Below are positions 26,891 through 36,111 of a DNA stretch of 64,000 bases, in pieces; within the stretch, counting starts at the first letter, position 1; every line of letters starts with the position of its first letter. Position numbers and translations under genes: made by a program. Source of the DNA: Porticoccaceae bacterium (lineage in GTDB: Bacteria; Pseudomonadota; Gammaproteobacteria; Pseudomonadales; Porticoccaceae); NCBI GenBank assembly GCA_029248755.1, contig JAQWIR010000007.1, forward strand, positions 29,166 to 93,165, in the 5' to 3' direction. A model generated the notes under the pieces. It searched no databases and was not told the DNA's origin. It saw only the letters and a program-made list of their open reading frames with translations.

Positions 26891-27684
26891 AATAAAGACC
26901 GCCGTTTATCCAAATAATCCACTAAAACCATATGTGGCCAAGTCAGTGCAGCCAGCCCAATAAAAGTGAGCTGTAATAAAATATCGCTTAAAGATCCACT
27001 TAGATAAAACACAAATATCCCCGCGCTTGCCCAAGATAGCAACGTATAAACAATAGCCTCTCGAGCTGCGCTTAATCGTTTATCCTCTTCTAAGCTATGC
27101 CATAGGCGCACAGTGTGTCCACGGCTGTGCCATAGGCAAAAATACAGAGCAAAACTTATTAAGGGAGGTAGTGATAAAGCAATAAGGATCATTGCCATAA
27201 GACCTACCAGGGGTTTCCCATACTGCTTTTTATACAAAGCAAAGAAACAATAGCCAATAAAGCCTACAAGCCACAGAATAAAAAATACCTGAATGACAGA
27301 CAACAATAAATCAGCTTCGTTGGCACCAATAAGAATAGCAAAAATAGGCTTTACTGCTTCTGGATTTAAACTTGGAATAGCAATAGGTACTAGACCACCA
27401 TGAGCCAGCCAAGGTAGCCAGTCTGTGCCAACTTCGGCAATATCACTTGCGCCAAAATGGTAGCCAGAAATGATTAGAAATAGGCCTAGACTTACAAGAG
27501 GAAACCACCACCAGAGTAAAGCAATAATAGCGGCCATAGATACATAAGCTAGATGAAATAAAACCCATGATAGCGAACCGTGCATTGACCAGCCGTTTCG
27601 TCGCGCAATAGCGGCATCAAAACCTCCATGAGGCACGCCGAACAGAAATATGGCGGCCAATGCCGCAAAATCCCAGCTGGTCAT
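26887..27684 (-). CDS. blh: Beta-carotene 15,15'-dioxygenase, Brp/Blh family (retinal formation)
   Basis: 265 residues, about 7-8 membrane segments. Conserved His residues expected to bind iron are visible in FGVPHGGFDAA, SGYHFGASD and LWHSRGHTVRLWHS. The enzyme splits beta-carotene into two all-trans retinal molecules, the chromophore for the proteorhodopsin at the head of the cluster. It overlaps both crtY (4 bases) and idi2 (4 bases), indicating translational coupling. Confidence 0.94.
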   Translation of the reverse strand: MTSWDFAALAAIFLFGVPHGGFDAAIARRNGWSMHGSLSWVLFHLAYVSMAAIIALLWWWFPLVSLGLFLIISGYHFGASDIAEVGTDWLPWLAHGGLVPIAIPSLNPEAVKPIFAILIGANEADLLLSVIQVFFILWLVGFIGYCFFALYKKQYGKPLVGLMAMILIALSLPPLISFALYFCLWHSRGHTVRLWHSLEEDKRLSAAREAIVYTLLSWASAGIFVFYLSGSLSDILLQLTFIGLAALTWPHMVLVDYLDKRRSLL

Positions 27685-28805
27685 AATCGAAACACCTGAG
27701 TTAAAAACGGTAATTTAGGCATAGCTAAGATAACTTTTATCCAATCTTTTATTGTTGCTTTGCCTAGCATAAAGCGAGAAAAACCCTCGGCATCAAGAGC
27801 ACCAGCAGTTTTCATCATAAGCGTAACGCCCAATGATGGTTCAGCAACAAGCACACGGTTATAAATTTTATCCAATGTATTAATAGTGCCCGAGATCACT
27901 TGGGGTATACGATAGTCACCCTTTTCAATATTTGATGCAAGTTGATTGATCTGTGATTGAATATGGGTAAAAGCATAGCCAGAAGATAGTCTGATCGCAC
28001 CACTAGATGTTCCAATCCGGGATAAAGATGTGTCTTTAGGTGTGGTTTCATGCATTGGTATAATGCCGAGTTCTTCTCTGGTTATTTCTTCAATCTCAAT
28101 AGATTGTCCATCAAGCCATTGATAGATTGCCTGTTTATACCAGTCCACCGGTTCGATGGTTGTAGAAATCATGGTCGATTCTATTAATAGGCTTCGATCA
28201 GAAAAGGGTAGGGCATAGATAAAATGTAGTCCCCTAGACTGATCGACTCTAAAGTCCATCAATGTAGCGATTTCAATATCCTTTAGAGGTTTTTTGGTGC
28301 GAATTTCTATACCTAAAAAATGCTGCTTAAGACCCGCTTTATGCATTTTTGCTGGGCGTGAGTCAAAAATATGATCTGCATAATACTGTTGCCCAGAGGC
28401 AGTAAAGGTTCCGCCTGAACCATTACTAATAATGTTTTCTGCAGTTTCTCTAACCAAACCTACATTTGGCGAAAGTTGTTGTTCACAATAATGCAAATAG
28501 TCTGCCGAGCTTAGACTCGTGTAATAATACTCATTACTATTGTGTAAAATCTCATGATTATGATCCACTAATCGCCATTGCTTCCAGCGCCCTCTGGTAG
28601 CAGAGGCTATATCTTTTTGATCGTTCCCAGTTGCCCATAATGCCCAACTTACGTCTCGATCTTCAGGAGTTTTGGGCTCAAAAACTAATGCATTTTGATG
28701 CTTGAGTTTAGAGGCCAATGTTATACCCGCATTACCACCACCAATAATAGCAATATCAGTTTTGATAATGTCAGGGCTCTGGCTAGTTGGTATCGACACC
28801 CGCAA
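27681..28805 (-). CDS. crtY: Lycopene beta-cyclase
   Basis: 374 residues. An N-terminal FAD/NAD-binding fold (DIAIIGGGNAGITLASKL) is followed by family motifs including FDSRPA, QHFLGIEI and LMDFRVDQ, as in bacterial CrtY. It closes both ends of lycopene to give beta-carotene. The start overlaps crtB by 23 bases and the end overlaps blh by 4 bases. Confidence 0.93.
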   Translation of the reverse strand: MRVSIPTSQSPDIIKTDIAIIGGGNAGITLASKLKHQNALVFEPKTPEDRDVSWALWATGNDQKDIASATRGRWKQWRLVDHNHEILHNSNEYYYTSLSSADYLHYCEQQLSPNVGLVRETAENIISNGSGGTFTASGQQYYADHIFDSRPAKMHKAGLKQHFLGIEIRTKKPLKDIEIATLMDFRVDQSRGLHFIYALPFSDRSLLIESTMISTTIEPVDWYKQAIYQWLDGQSIEIEEITREELGIIPMHETTPKDTSLSRIGTSSGAIRLSSGYAFTHIQSQINQLASNIEKGDYRIPQVISGTINTLDKIYNRVLVAEPSLGVTLMMKTAGALDAEGFSRFMLGKATIKDWIKVILAMPKLPFLTQVFRL

Positions 28806-29685
28806 GCCCCTGAAGTGATTGATGTAATTTTGACTGATGGGTTGGTACTTTCTTTGGTCTTAAATCCACCAGACTATAAATACTAAGAAAGATTTTTTCT
28901 ATTTTATGAACCACAACTCTTCCCTTCCACCAAGATAGGTTGCGTCGTTTTAATAAGACCCCTATTTGGCGGTACACTCGCAGAGCTACAGTAATAGAAA
29001 AGCGTGAGCGAAAGGGCAAAAGCTGAATGCCTAATAGAGCGCTTTTATAATACTCATCTGAAAGATTTAATAATTTTTCAATCGCCTCTGCAGTAGGTTG
29101 ACGGCAGGGTATATCACTAGTGGCAAGATCAGTTGCAGAAAAATTAACCCAGGTTTCTGGCAAATATCTACGACCCATTTTTGCATCCTCAAGCACATCG
29201 CGCGCAATATTAGTCAATTGCATAGCGATACCAAGATCAATTGCAAAATGATCAGCACGGGGGTGCTGACAGTCAAGAATTCTACACATCATAAGGCCAA
29301 CAGTTCCAGCCACAGCATGACAGTACCTTAGTAGATCAGCCTCAACTTTTACTGCAGTAGGCTGTTGGTCAAGTAGCATGCCATCCAAAAGCTCAGTGGC
29401 TGCGTTCATGGGGATATTAACTTCAGATGCTAGCTCAAGAAAAGCGTCGACCTCAGGCCCAGCCGTCAGGCGATCACCCTTTAGGCAAGCACTAATATCG
29501 GCCAGAGTTTCATGGCGATGGGGTAAATCACCATCGGCAATATCATCTACAAAGCGACAAAATTCATAAAGTCTAGCGGCGCGATTAGCTAGTTTTTGAC
29601 CGAGAAAAAGGCTTGCCCAATAAAATGATTTACCATGACGAGCAAGTACTTGCTTTGATGACTGGTTTGTTTGAGCAACATCCAT
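28783..29685 (-). CDS. crtB: Phytoene synthase
   Basis: 300 residues. Motifs of the squalene/phytoene synthase family: SFYWASLFLG, YEFCRFVDDIAD (first Asp-rich site, near 40-51), GMLLDQ, AGTVGLMM and LGIAMQLTNIARDVLEDAKMG (second Asp-rich site). It condenses two GGPP to phytoene. It lies 3 bases after crtI and overlaps crtY. Confidence 0.94.
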   Translation of the reverse strand: MDVAQTNQSSKQVLARHGKSFYWASLFLGQKLANRAARLYEFCRFVDDIADGDLPHRHETLADISACLKGDRLTAGPEVDAFLELASEVNIPMNAATELLDGMLLDQQPTAVKVEADLLRYCHAVAGTVGLMMCRILDCQHPRADHFAIDLGIAMQLTNIARDVLEDAKMGRRYLPETWVNFSATDLATSDIPCRQPTAEAIEKLLNLSDEYYKSALLGIQLLPFRSRFSITVALRVYRQIGVLLKRRNLSWWKGRVVVHKIEKIFLSIYSLVDLRPKKVPTHQSKLHQSLQGLAGVDTN

Positions 29686-29688
29686 GAT

Positions 29689-31200
29689 TTAACCGCCTGA
29701 ACCCACCTCAACACCTGTAATCAGTTCTTCAACTACCTTAGCTGAGCTTACAACACCAGGCAGGCCAGCACCAGGGTGAGTTCCCGCGCCAACAAAATAA
29801 AGATTTTTTAGACTATGGTGGCGATTGTGAAATCTAAACCATGCAGATTGGGTCAGTCGTGGTTCAATAGAAAATCCAGCACCATGCATAGATCGATAAT
29901 CATTGGCAAAGTCAGTGGGCGTCATCCAGAAGACTTCCTCTATAACAGAGGATAAATCCGGAAGTATTGATCCCTCAAGCGCCTCAATAATTCGATCACG
30001 CAACTTTGATCCTTCATCCTCCCAGTCGACATCACCCTGGAGATTGGGTACCGGGCAAAGCACATAAAATGATTCACAACCCTCGGGCGCAAAGCTTTTA
30101 TCTGTTGCTGTTGGGCGATGCAAATACAAAGAGAAGTCATCACTCATTTTTTTGCTATCAAAAATCTCTGATAGCAATTCCTTAAATCTAGGCCCCATCC
30201 AAATGCTGTGATGGGCGACATCTGGATAGAGTTTTTTGGTGCCAAAATAAAGAACATACAGGCCCATACTGTAGCGTTTTTTAATGCTGGGCATTTTGCT
30301 CTTTTTGCTCGGAATTAGGTGTTTGTAGCAGGTTTCCGGATCACCACCGAAAACAACTATATCAGCATCCAAGGTTTTTCCATCCGCCATACGAACACCA
30401 GTGGCGAGATTTTTTTGCGTAAGAATTTCATCTACATCGGCATTAAGTACAATCTCAATACCCTGGCGTTCCATTAAAGCGCCCAGTTCTTGAACCAGCT
30501 TGCCAGTACCACCCATGCAAAAGAAAACACCCCAGCGACGCTCTAAATAATGTATTAGGGTGTAAATCGCCGTTGTTTTAAATGGATTACCACCCACTAA
30601 AAGGGGATGAATTGAAAAGGCTTGCTGAATTTTTGGGTGTTTTAAATAACGGCCGACTAACTGGGACACTGTCTTATAACATTTAAGAGTGAGAAGGGCT
30701 GGAATCTGCTTAATCATCAACCACAAACTATTAAATGGTCGATGGACCAGCTTTTTAAAACCAATATCGTACACTTTTTTCGATTGGTCCAATAATTTGA
30801 GATAGCCATCAGCATCAGCTGGGCTAAATCGACGAATCTCATCTAATGTGTCTTCAACCGAAGCGCGGTAATCAAATTGACTACCGTCGGTAAAATGAAA
30901 ACGATAAAAAGGGTCGAGTGGAACAAAATCCAGATGATCCTCAAGCTTCTCATCAAACAGCTCAAATAATTCATCAAAAAGAAAAGGTGCAGTAATTACT
31001 GTTGGCCCGGCATCATGTTTATAACCGCCGCGATTAAAAACCTGAGCCCTACCGCCAAGGCTACCCAGTCTTTCCATTAATGTAACGCGATAACCCAGAG
31101 CTCTTAATCTTAAGGCTGTTGCTATTCCTGAAAATCCTGCACCAATAACGACTGCATGCTGATTATTGCCCTTAGGCGACGTGGTTATGCTATGCGGCAT
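29689..31200 (-). CDS. crtI: Phytoene desaturase (CrtI type)
   Basis: 503 residues from the ATG at 31200. The frame stays open upstream to 31308, but that part overlaps crtE and lacks family features, while the start MPHSITTSPKGNN leads directly into the FAD fold HAVVIGAGFSGIATALRL; 503 matches usual CrtI length. Other motifs: GGRAQVFNRGGYKHDAGPTV near the N-terminus and a C-terminal FVGAGTHPGAGLPGV. It converts phytoene to lycopene by four desaturations. The 16-base overlap with crtE suggests coupled translation. Confidence 0.93.
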   Translation of the reverse strand: MPHSITTSPKGNNQHAVVIGAGFSGIATALRLRALGYRVTLMERLGSLGGRAQVFNRGGYKHDAGPTVITAPFLFDELFELFDEKLEDHLDFVPLDPFYRFHFTDGSQFDYRASVEDTLDEIRRFSPADADGYLKLLDQSKKVYDIGFKKLVHRPFNSLWLMIKQIPALLTLKCYKTVSQLVGRYLKHPKIQQAFSIHPLLVGGNPFKTTAIYTLIHYLERRWGVFFCMGGTGKLVQELGALMERQGIEIVLNADVDEILTQKNLATGVRMADGKTLDADIVVFGGDPETCYKHLIPSKKSKMPSIKKRYSMGLYVLYFGTKKLYPDVAHHSIWMGPRFKELLSEIFDSKKMSDDFSLYLHRPTATDKSFAPEGCESFYVLCPVPNLQGDVDWEDEGSKLRDRIIEALEGSILPDLSSVIEEVFWMTPTDFANDYRSMHGAGFSIEPRLTQSAWFRFHNRHHSLKNLYFVGAGTHPGAGLPGVVSSAKVVEELITGVEVGSGG

Positions 31201-32159
31201 TGGCTTTTTACCAAGGTAGTTTTCTTCACTGAATTCACTAAATCTGAAGTCACAGATTGCAGAGCAGGAGGAAGTGTTAAAATTAGCGCCTCTGCTTGCA
31301 TCAACCATTGGTCGACTAGTTCATTAGCTTGAGAAATAACCACACTTGAGGCAATCCGTTGCTGCCAATGAGATAGACGATCGGTATTATCGGAAGCGTA
31401 CCACCGATGGAAATCCTCTCGTCCTAATCCTTGTTTTGCAAATAAACTCACTACTAAATTTGGTTTGCGTCCATCCAGATCGCTGGATCTATGACTTGAA
31501 GGGATAATATCGTCTATATCATTATATCCCTGATAAGCTAAACCACAGAGACCCACTAATTGGTCTAGTTGGGTTATCCAGCGATTATTATTTTGCGAGT
31601 CAATTAAACCAGCAGCCATTGCTGCTCCCTTGATAGGTGCAACTAAAAGCGGTGCGGTTTTACCTTTGGCAATACGTTGCCACTCCTCTAAATCAGCACA
31701 TTGACGCTGACTGATATCAGAAATTTGTCCATTGCAGGTTTCCTGCATTGCCTGAGCGAGTAAAGCGGTTAATTGACCGCCCACTTGAGTGTTTCTTGCA
31801 GCGAGCTCAAAGGCTTTTGCTACCATCCAATCGCCAAGGCAAAGGGCCATATCAGAGCCGAAAAAGTGATTGATACTTTTCTGGCCGCGGCGATGGGTAC
31901 TGGCATCGCTTATATCATCATGTATAAGTGATGCATTGTGCAGCAGCTCACAAGCTGCCGCCCAGTTTAAATTATCTAAATGATTAATTTGCAGAGCAAT
32001 ACCGCTAGACAGTGCTAGCTGTGCTCTGAAAGATTTTCCGGGATTTTTAAAGTGATACTTGGCTGCAACAGTCAGACTACTGTTGTCCTGCGGTAACTCT
32101 GCTTTGTACAGAGTATCTAATTGAGATAGCCACTCTTGTTGAACTGAGCTCGAGGCCAT
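31185..32159 (-). CDS. crtE: Geranylgeranyl diphosphate synthase
   Basis: 324 residues. The first Asp-rich motif is D81-D82-x-x-D85 in LIHDDISDAS, followed by RRGQ; the second is YNDIDDI near residue 217. It makes GGPP from IPP and DMAPP/FPP for carotenoids. It is the first carotenoid gene, 110 bases downstream of the proteorhodopsin stop, with a hairpin in the gap that could lower its expression relative to the opsin. Confidence 0.93.
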   Translation of the reverse strand: MASSSVQQEWLSQLDTLYKAELPQDNSSLTVAAKYHFKNPGKSFRAQLALSSGIALQINHLDNLNWAAACELLHNASLIHDDISDASTHRRGQKSINHFFGSDMALCLGDWMVAKAFELAARNTQVGGQLTALLAQAMQETCNGQISDISQRQCADLEEWQRIAKGKTAPLLVAPIKGAAMAAGLIDSQNNNRWITQLDQLVGLCGLAYQGYNDIDDIIPSSHRSSDLDGRKPNLVVSLFAKQGLGREDFHRWYASDNTDRLSHWQQRIASSVVISQANELVDQWLMQAEALILTLPPALQSVTSDLVNSVKKTTLVKSQCRIA

Positions 32160-32225
32160 TGGTCAAACCCTCGTTAATCATAACTTGATAGTTACTTGTT
32201 TTTGTTTTTTATATTTTTTGAGAAA

Positions 32226-32251
32226 GAGAGAGCCAGAAATCTGACTCTCTC
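32226..32251 (-). terminator. Hairpin between proteorhodopsin and crtE, possible attenuator or mRNA-processing element
   Basis: GAGAGAGCCAGA pairs with TCTGACTCTCTC with one mismatch. On the minus strand it is followed by CTTTCTC rather than a T-run, so it is a weak terminator; it may protect the opsin mRNA 3' end and allow partial read-through into the crt genes. Confidence 0.4.
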
Positions 32252-32269
32252 ATACTTCTCAACAGTAGA

Positions 32270-32959
32270 TTATTCTGAATCAGCTACTGCTGCTGACCAA
32301 ATTACAACACCGAAGGCGATTTTGTTCCAAAAATCAGCTAGGTTGTAAATAATGTTCATTGTGCCTGCATCTGCACCACCACCTAGATAGCCTAGGAAAT
32401 AACCTAGTGGATAGATAGCCCAACCAAAAGTCACTAGCAATGTCATGGTCTTGTAAGCCTTTTGTACATTGGCATTTGCAAGACTAGCATTAACCTGACT
32501 TGCTTCACCTTTAATAATGTACCAAATAACATAGAACCAAGATGCCATTGATAGAATGAAGGCCGTACCTACGCCCATAATTCCAGTTTCTCCTGCATAA
32601 CCGAATAACAACATTGCTGTTGAACCGATTAGAAGATTCCAGAATACGCGTCCAGGTACTTTACCTACTGCTGACATGATTAGATAGAATTCAACCATCA
32701 AGAGTGGCACTGTTAGTAGCCAGTCAATATAGCGAAACTCTGTTGGAGATGTTCCTGATGCAACCCACACATCACGCATATAGAAATAGTGAACTGCTGC
32801 TATAAGCGTAACTAAACCTGACACTGTCAATGACGTTTTCCATTTACCTGAAACGCGATCACGCTCCAAGAAGAAAAAAGCAGTTGCAGCGACAAGCGCC
32901 ATAGATATTAACCAAAAAGACATTCCGACATAATCGCCGGATACTAAATTGTTAGTCAT
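32270..32959 (-). CDS. Proteorhodopsin, green-tuned light-driven proton pump
   Basis: 229 residues, seven helices. Functional residues can be placed against the SAR86 green pump: proton acceptor D79 (D97) in RYIDW, proton donor E90 (E108), spectral residue L87 (L105, green), H57 (H75) and the retinal lysine K213 (K231) in NLADFWNKIAFG. It would pump protons outward. Unlike the SAR86 protein it lacks a cleavable leader and begins MTNNLVSGDYVGMSFW just before helix A. A good ribosome site (AGGGG, 7-8 bases upstream) supports the ATG at 32959. It is the first gene of the opsin-crtEIBY-blh-idi2 transcript, so it comes with its own chromophore pathway. Confidence 0.97.
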   Translation of the reverse strand: MTNNLVSGDYVGMSFWLISMALVAATAFFFLERDRVSGKWKTSLTVSGLVTLIAAVHYFYMRDVWVASGTSPTEFRYIDWLLTVPLLMVEFYLIMSAVGKVPGRVFWNLLIGSTAMLLFGYAGETGIMGVGTAFILSMASWFYVIWYIIKGEASQVNASLANANVQKAYKTMTLLVTFGWAIYPLGYFLGYLGGGADAGTMNIIYNLADFWNKIAFGVVIWSAAVADSE

Positions 32960-33313
32960 GTGTAACCCCTACATAAATCGAGCTTTATTTTTATCGTATC
33001 AACCTAATTAAATGAAGAGAATTAAGTGATACACCCAGTATTTCTGTTCTAGATATTTGTTATTTTTAATCTAGAGCGCTTACATTATCCTTTTTTTTTG
33101 CCAAGGACAACCCATTGTTAGTGCTTTAAACTTAGTATACCTAACGATAGTGATAATTATTCGTTGCAAAATTCAATATGGATTAATTTTCTCTACATGG
33201 TGTTGATAGCAAAAAAATAATAACTTATCCCTAAAAAAAATAAACAACTAATACCCTATAATTAGCGTATATTTGGTTGTGATGTACTAAAAGAACTAGG
33301 GGTTGATACAACA
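32960..33313. promoter_or_regulatory. 354-bp divergent region, proteorhodopsin versus serine hydrolase
   Basis: AT-rich, non-coding. It holds an inverted repeat TCTAGAT-N14-ATCTAGA (33048-33075) about 90-115 bases upstream of the opsin ATG, a possible operator. On the plus strand TATAAT at 33257-33262 may serve the hydrolase gene. No CRP palindrome, no ECF-type element and no MerR-like dyad that I can recognise. Confidence 0.45.
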
Positions 33314-34558
33314 ATGAAGAGTAATAAGCTAATACCATTTCCATTCATTATCTGGGCTTTATTGTTAGCTACTACGGCCATTATTGCTAGTAATAAAGCT
33401 AGCGGAATTAGTGTTTCAGCCGCATATCCGGAAAAAAATTGGTCACTAATATCAGCTGAAAATATAGATTTAGATCCCTTAAAAATAAAACACCTATTTA
33501 ATTTGTCGTTTCAGGACCAATCAACTCAAGGTGCAGCCCTTTTCGTAAAGGGTAGACTAGTGTATGAGCAATATGCCGATGGATTTAATAAAGATAGTTT
33601 GGCAACCTCTTGGTCAATGGCAAAAAGTTTTTACGCAGCCCTGATTGGAATTTCTATCGATCGAGGCGAAATTAATAGTCTTGATGACAAAGTTAGCCAA
33701 TATCTAGATTATTTTCAAGATGACCGACGCGAAATAACTATTAGGCAATTACTGAATATGTCCAGTGGTCTTGAAATGCCAGCCGATGAACATGAGAAGA
33801 TGTTCTTCACAAAAAATCATTTAGCCTATGCTAAAAAGGTTGAACTGGAGACAGAGCCGGGTGAAAGGTTCGAATACAACAATGTAAATTCAATGTTATT
33901 GGCAGATATTCTGTTTCGGGCGACTGGTGTTCGAGCCGATAAACTACTAAAAGATAGAATACTAAAAAGAATTGGTATGGATAATGTCACCCTATGGAAA
34001 GATCCAGCTAATAACCCGCTTTCCTACTGCTGCATTGATACTACTGTAAGGCAATATGCTAGATTTGGATTGCTGTTTGCACGAGGCGGAAAATGGCAAG
34101 ATCAACAAATAGTGCCGAGTAAATTTATCGACCAAACGTTTCAACTTAGGAGAAGTGATTTAGCTGATAACGTACAAATTCAGCGAGGCTACTCTTTGCA
34201 CTGGTGGATTTCTCGTTACCAAAAAGAGGCAAAAATATTTAGCGCCAAGGGCAAATTTGGCCAACGCATTTTTGTGGACCCTGAAAATGATATGGTGTTT
34301 GTTAGGGTGACTAAATACCACTCAACTGGCGGTGACGTTATTGATTGGGGGCCATTAAGGTTTTTTAATCAGTTAGGTAGCGTAAAATTTCGCAGAAAAT
34401 TAGCCAGCATTCTTGGGCATATTGGATTGATTAATATCCATAGCAGTGTACGTGCACCCATGACCTTTGACGATGGGATATCTAACGAATTCTTAAGCAA
34501 TTATGACTCTATCATTGATGCTCTGGCAGCACTTAATAGCCCAAAGTCGAAAATTTAA
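33314..34558 (+). CDS. Serine hydrolase of the beta-lactamase (class C) / CubicO family
   Basis: 414 residues. An N-terminal hydrophobic segment (about 7-26) is a signal or anchor. The catalytic SxxK is S101-M-A-K104 in TSWSMAKSFY and the YxN motif is Y188-N-N in EYNNVNS. Family members include penicillin-binding-type peptidases, esterases and 6-aminohexanoate-dimer hydrolases, so substrate is open; location is periplasmic. It converges on the photolyase gene with a 4-base overlap of the ends. No pathway link to the flanking light genes is evident. Confidence 0.86.
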   Translation: MKSNKLIPFPFIIWALLLATTAIIASNKASGISVSAAYPEKNWSLISAENIDLDPLKIKHLFNLSFQDQSTQGAALFVKGRLVYEQYADGFNKDSLATSWSMAKSFYAALIGISIDRGEINSLDDKVSQYLDYFQDDRREITIRQLLNMSSGLEMPADEHEKMFFTKNHLAYAKKVELETEPGERFEYNNVNSMLLADILFRATGVRADKLLKDRILKRIGMDNVTLWKDPANNPLSYCCIDTTVRQYARFGLLFARGGKWQDQQIVPSKFIDQTFQLRRSDLADNVQIQRGYSLHWWISRYQKEAKIFSAKGKFGQRIFVDPENDMVFVRVTKYHSTGGDVIDWGPLRFFNQLGSVKFRRKLASILGHIGLINIHSSVRAPMTFDDGISNEFLSNYDSIIDALAALNSPKSKI

Positions 34559-36111
34559 AGGTGTTCTAAGTTCTCAATACAGTAATCACCACGTTGTAGT
34601 ATTTGCTGTTTTATTTCAGGCTGCATTCTATCCCAGCTTCTATAAGCCATGGCTGTTCTGGGGTTATTCTTGAATCGCCCGCTATGTGACATCATAAAAC
34701 GCCAATACAAACTATTGAATGGACAAGCATCTTCACTGGCGCGTTCTTTTACTTTGTAGTCACATTTGGGGCAGTAGTCGCTCATCTTATTAATGTAACT
34801 GCCACTGGCTGCATAGGGTTTTGTAGCGATTAGGCCGCCATCTGCAAATTGACTCATACCGCGCGTATTGGGCATCTCAACCCACTCAATAGCATCTATA
34901 TAAATGCCAAGATACCAATCTTCTAATTGATCAGGGTCAATACCAGCCAGCATGGCAAAGTTACCAGTGACCATTAATCGCTGAATATGGTGAGCATAGG
35001 CATAATCCAAAGACTGTTCTACCGCGTGTTTAACGCAGCTCATCTTGGTATCGCCAGTCCAAAAATAATCTGGCAATGGGTTGGTGGCTTCAAGATGGTT
35101 AAGATCTTTATATTCCGGCATATTGACCCAATAAACCCCGCGCACATACTCCCTCCAGCCAATAATTTGACGAACAAAGCCTTCAATTTGCGCCAGTTCA
35201 ATGGAGCTATCTGCACTATAAAACCTATCGAGTGCAGCTTGTACAACCTCAGATGGATGCAAAATTTTAGAATTAAGTGCAAATGAAATTCTTGCATGAT
35301 AAAGGCTCCATCGCTGTTTTCCTTGATGGGTCATGGCATCCTGAAAGCGACCGAATAAAGGTAGGCAATACGTGCAGAAGAAATCCAAAAGCTCGAGCGC
35401 CTGCTGTCGATTAACGGGCCAGATTAAATGCGACGAAATATTTCCTATAGTTTTAATATTATGGCGTTTTATTCGATCTAGCAGGTCAGAAATATCATTA
35501 CTGAATAACAGCGGCTCGGGAATGTCTTCAAGATCACCCGGCTTAAGTTTTTGTCGATTTTCGGAATCAAAATTCCATCGCCCATCCATAGGTTGATCGC
35601 CATCCATTAAAATATGAAAACGTTTGCGCATTTTGCGATAAAACGATTCCATACGATTATGTTTTTTAGGATTAAGATACTGCTTTAATTCTTCATTAGT
35701 TAATAAAAAATGCTCTGAATCGTGACAAGAGACACTAATTTCTGAATCTAGATCAAGTGATTGAAGTTGTTGTGACAACCTATACTCATCAGGCTGTTGG
35801 TATTCAAAAGTGCTAATACTATACTTATTCGTTAAGTGATTAATTAGCCCATTAAGATCCGAAAACTCGACTGTTTCATCAAGCGTGAGATGCAAAACCT
35901 GATGATCGTCAGCTTTAAGGTGGTCTGCAAAAGCTGCCATTGCAGCAAAAAACCCACATATTTTTTGAATATGGTGGCGTACATAGTTAGTTTCTTGATG
36001 CAGTTCAGCCAGTACATAAAGAACTGATGAATCTTGAGTGCTATACCATGAATGATTGTGGTTTAGTTGATCGCCTAAAATTAGACGCAGGGTTTTGAAG
36101 CTATCACTCAT
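34555..36111 (-). CDS. Fe-S cluster bacterial cryptochrome/photolyase (PhrB-like, probable (6-4) photolyase)
   Basis: 518 residues. The N-terminal LRLILGDQLNHNHSW is the signature of the deoxyribodipyrimidine photolyase-related family (FeS-BCP). C-terminal cysteines in DYCPKCDYKV and DACPFNSLYWRF (near residues 444-460) fit three of the four ligands of the 4Fe-4S cluster; the GMSQFADGG and GNFAMLAG segments line the FAD region. Agrobacterium PhrB repairs (6-4) photoproducts using light. It overlaps the upstream Cry-DASH gene by 4 bases, forming a two-gene photorepair operon. Confidence 0.9.
   Translation of the reverse strand: MSDSFKTLRLILGDQLNHNHSWYSTQDSSVLYVLAELHQETNYVRHHIQKICGFFAAMAAFADHLKADDHQVLHLTLDETVEFSDLNGLINHLTNKYSISTFEYQQPDEYRLSQQLQSLDLDSEISVSCHDSEHFLLTNEELKQYLNPKKHNRMESFYRKMRKRFHILMDGDQPMDGRWNFDSENRQKLKPGDLEDIPEPLLFSNDISDLLDRIKRHNIKTIGNISSHLIWPVNRQQALELLDFFCTYCLPLFGRFQDAMTHQGKQRWSLYHARISFALNSKILHPSEVVQAALDRFYSADSSIELAQIEGFVRQIIGWREYVRGVYWVNMPEYKDLNHLEATNPLPDYFWTGDTKMSCVKHAVEQSLDYAYAHHIQRLMVTGNFAMLAGIDPDQLEDWYLGIYIDAIEWVEMPNTRGMSQFADGGLIATKPYAASGSYINKMSDYCPKCDYKVKERASEDACPFNSLYWRFMMSHSGRFKNNPRTAMAYRSWDRMQPEIKQQILQRGDYCIENLEHL

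Noticed and set aside
31201-31308. 36-codon N-terminal extension of crtI
   Set aside because: It lies within crtE, lacks family features, and the ATG at 31200 gives normal CrtI length with the FAD fold close to the start.
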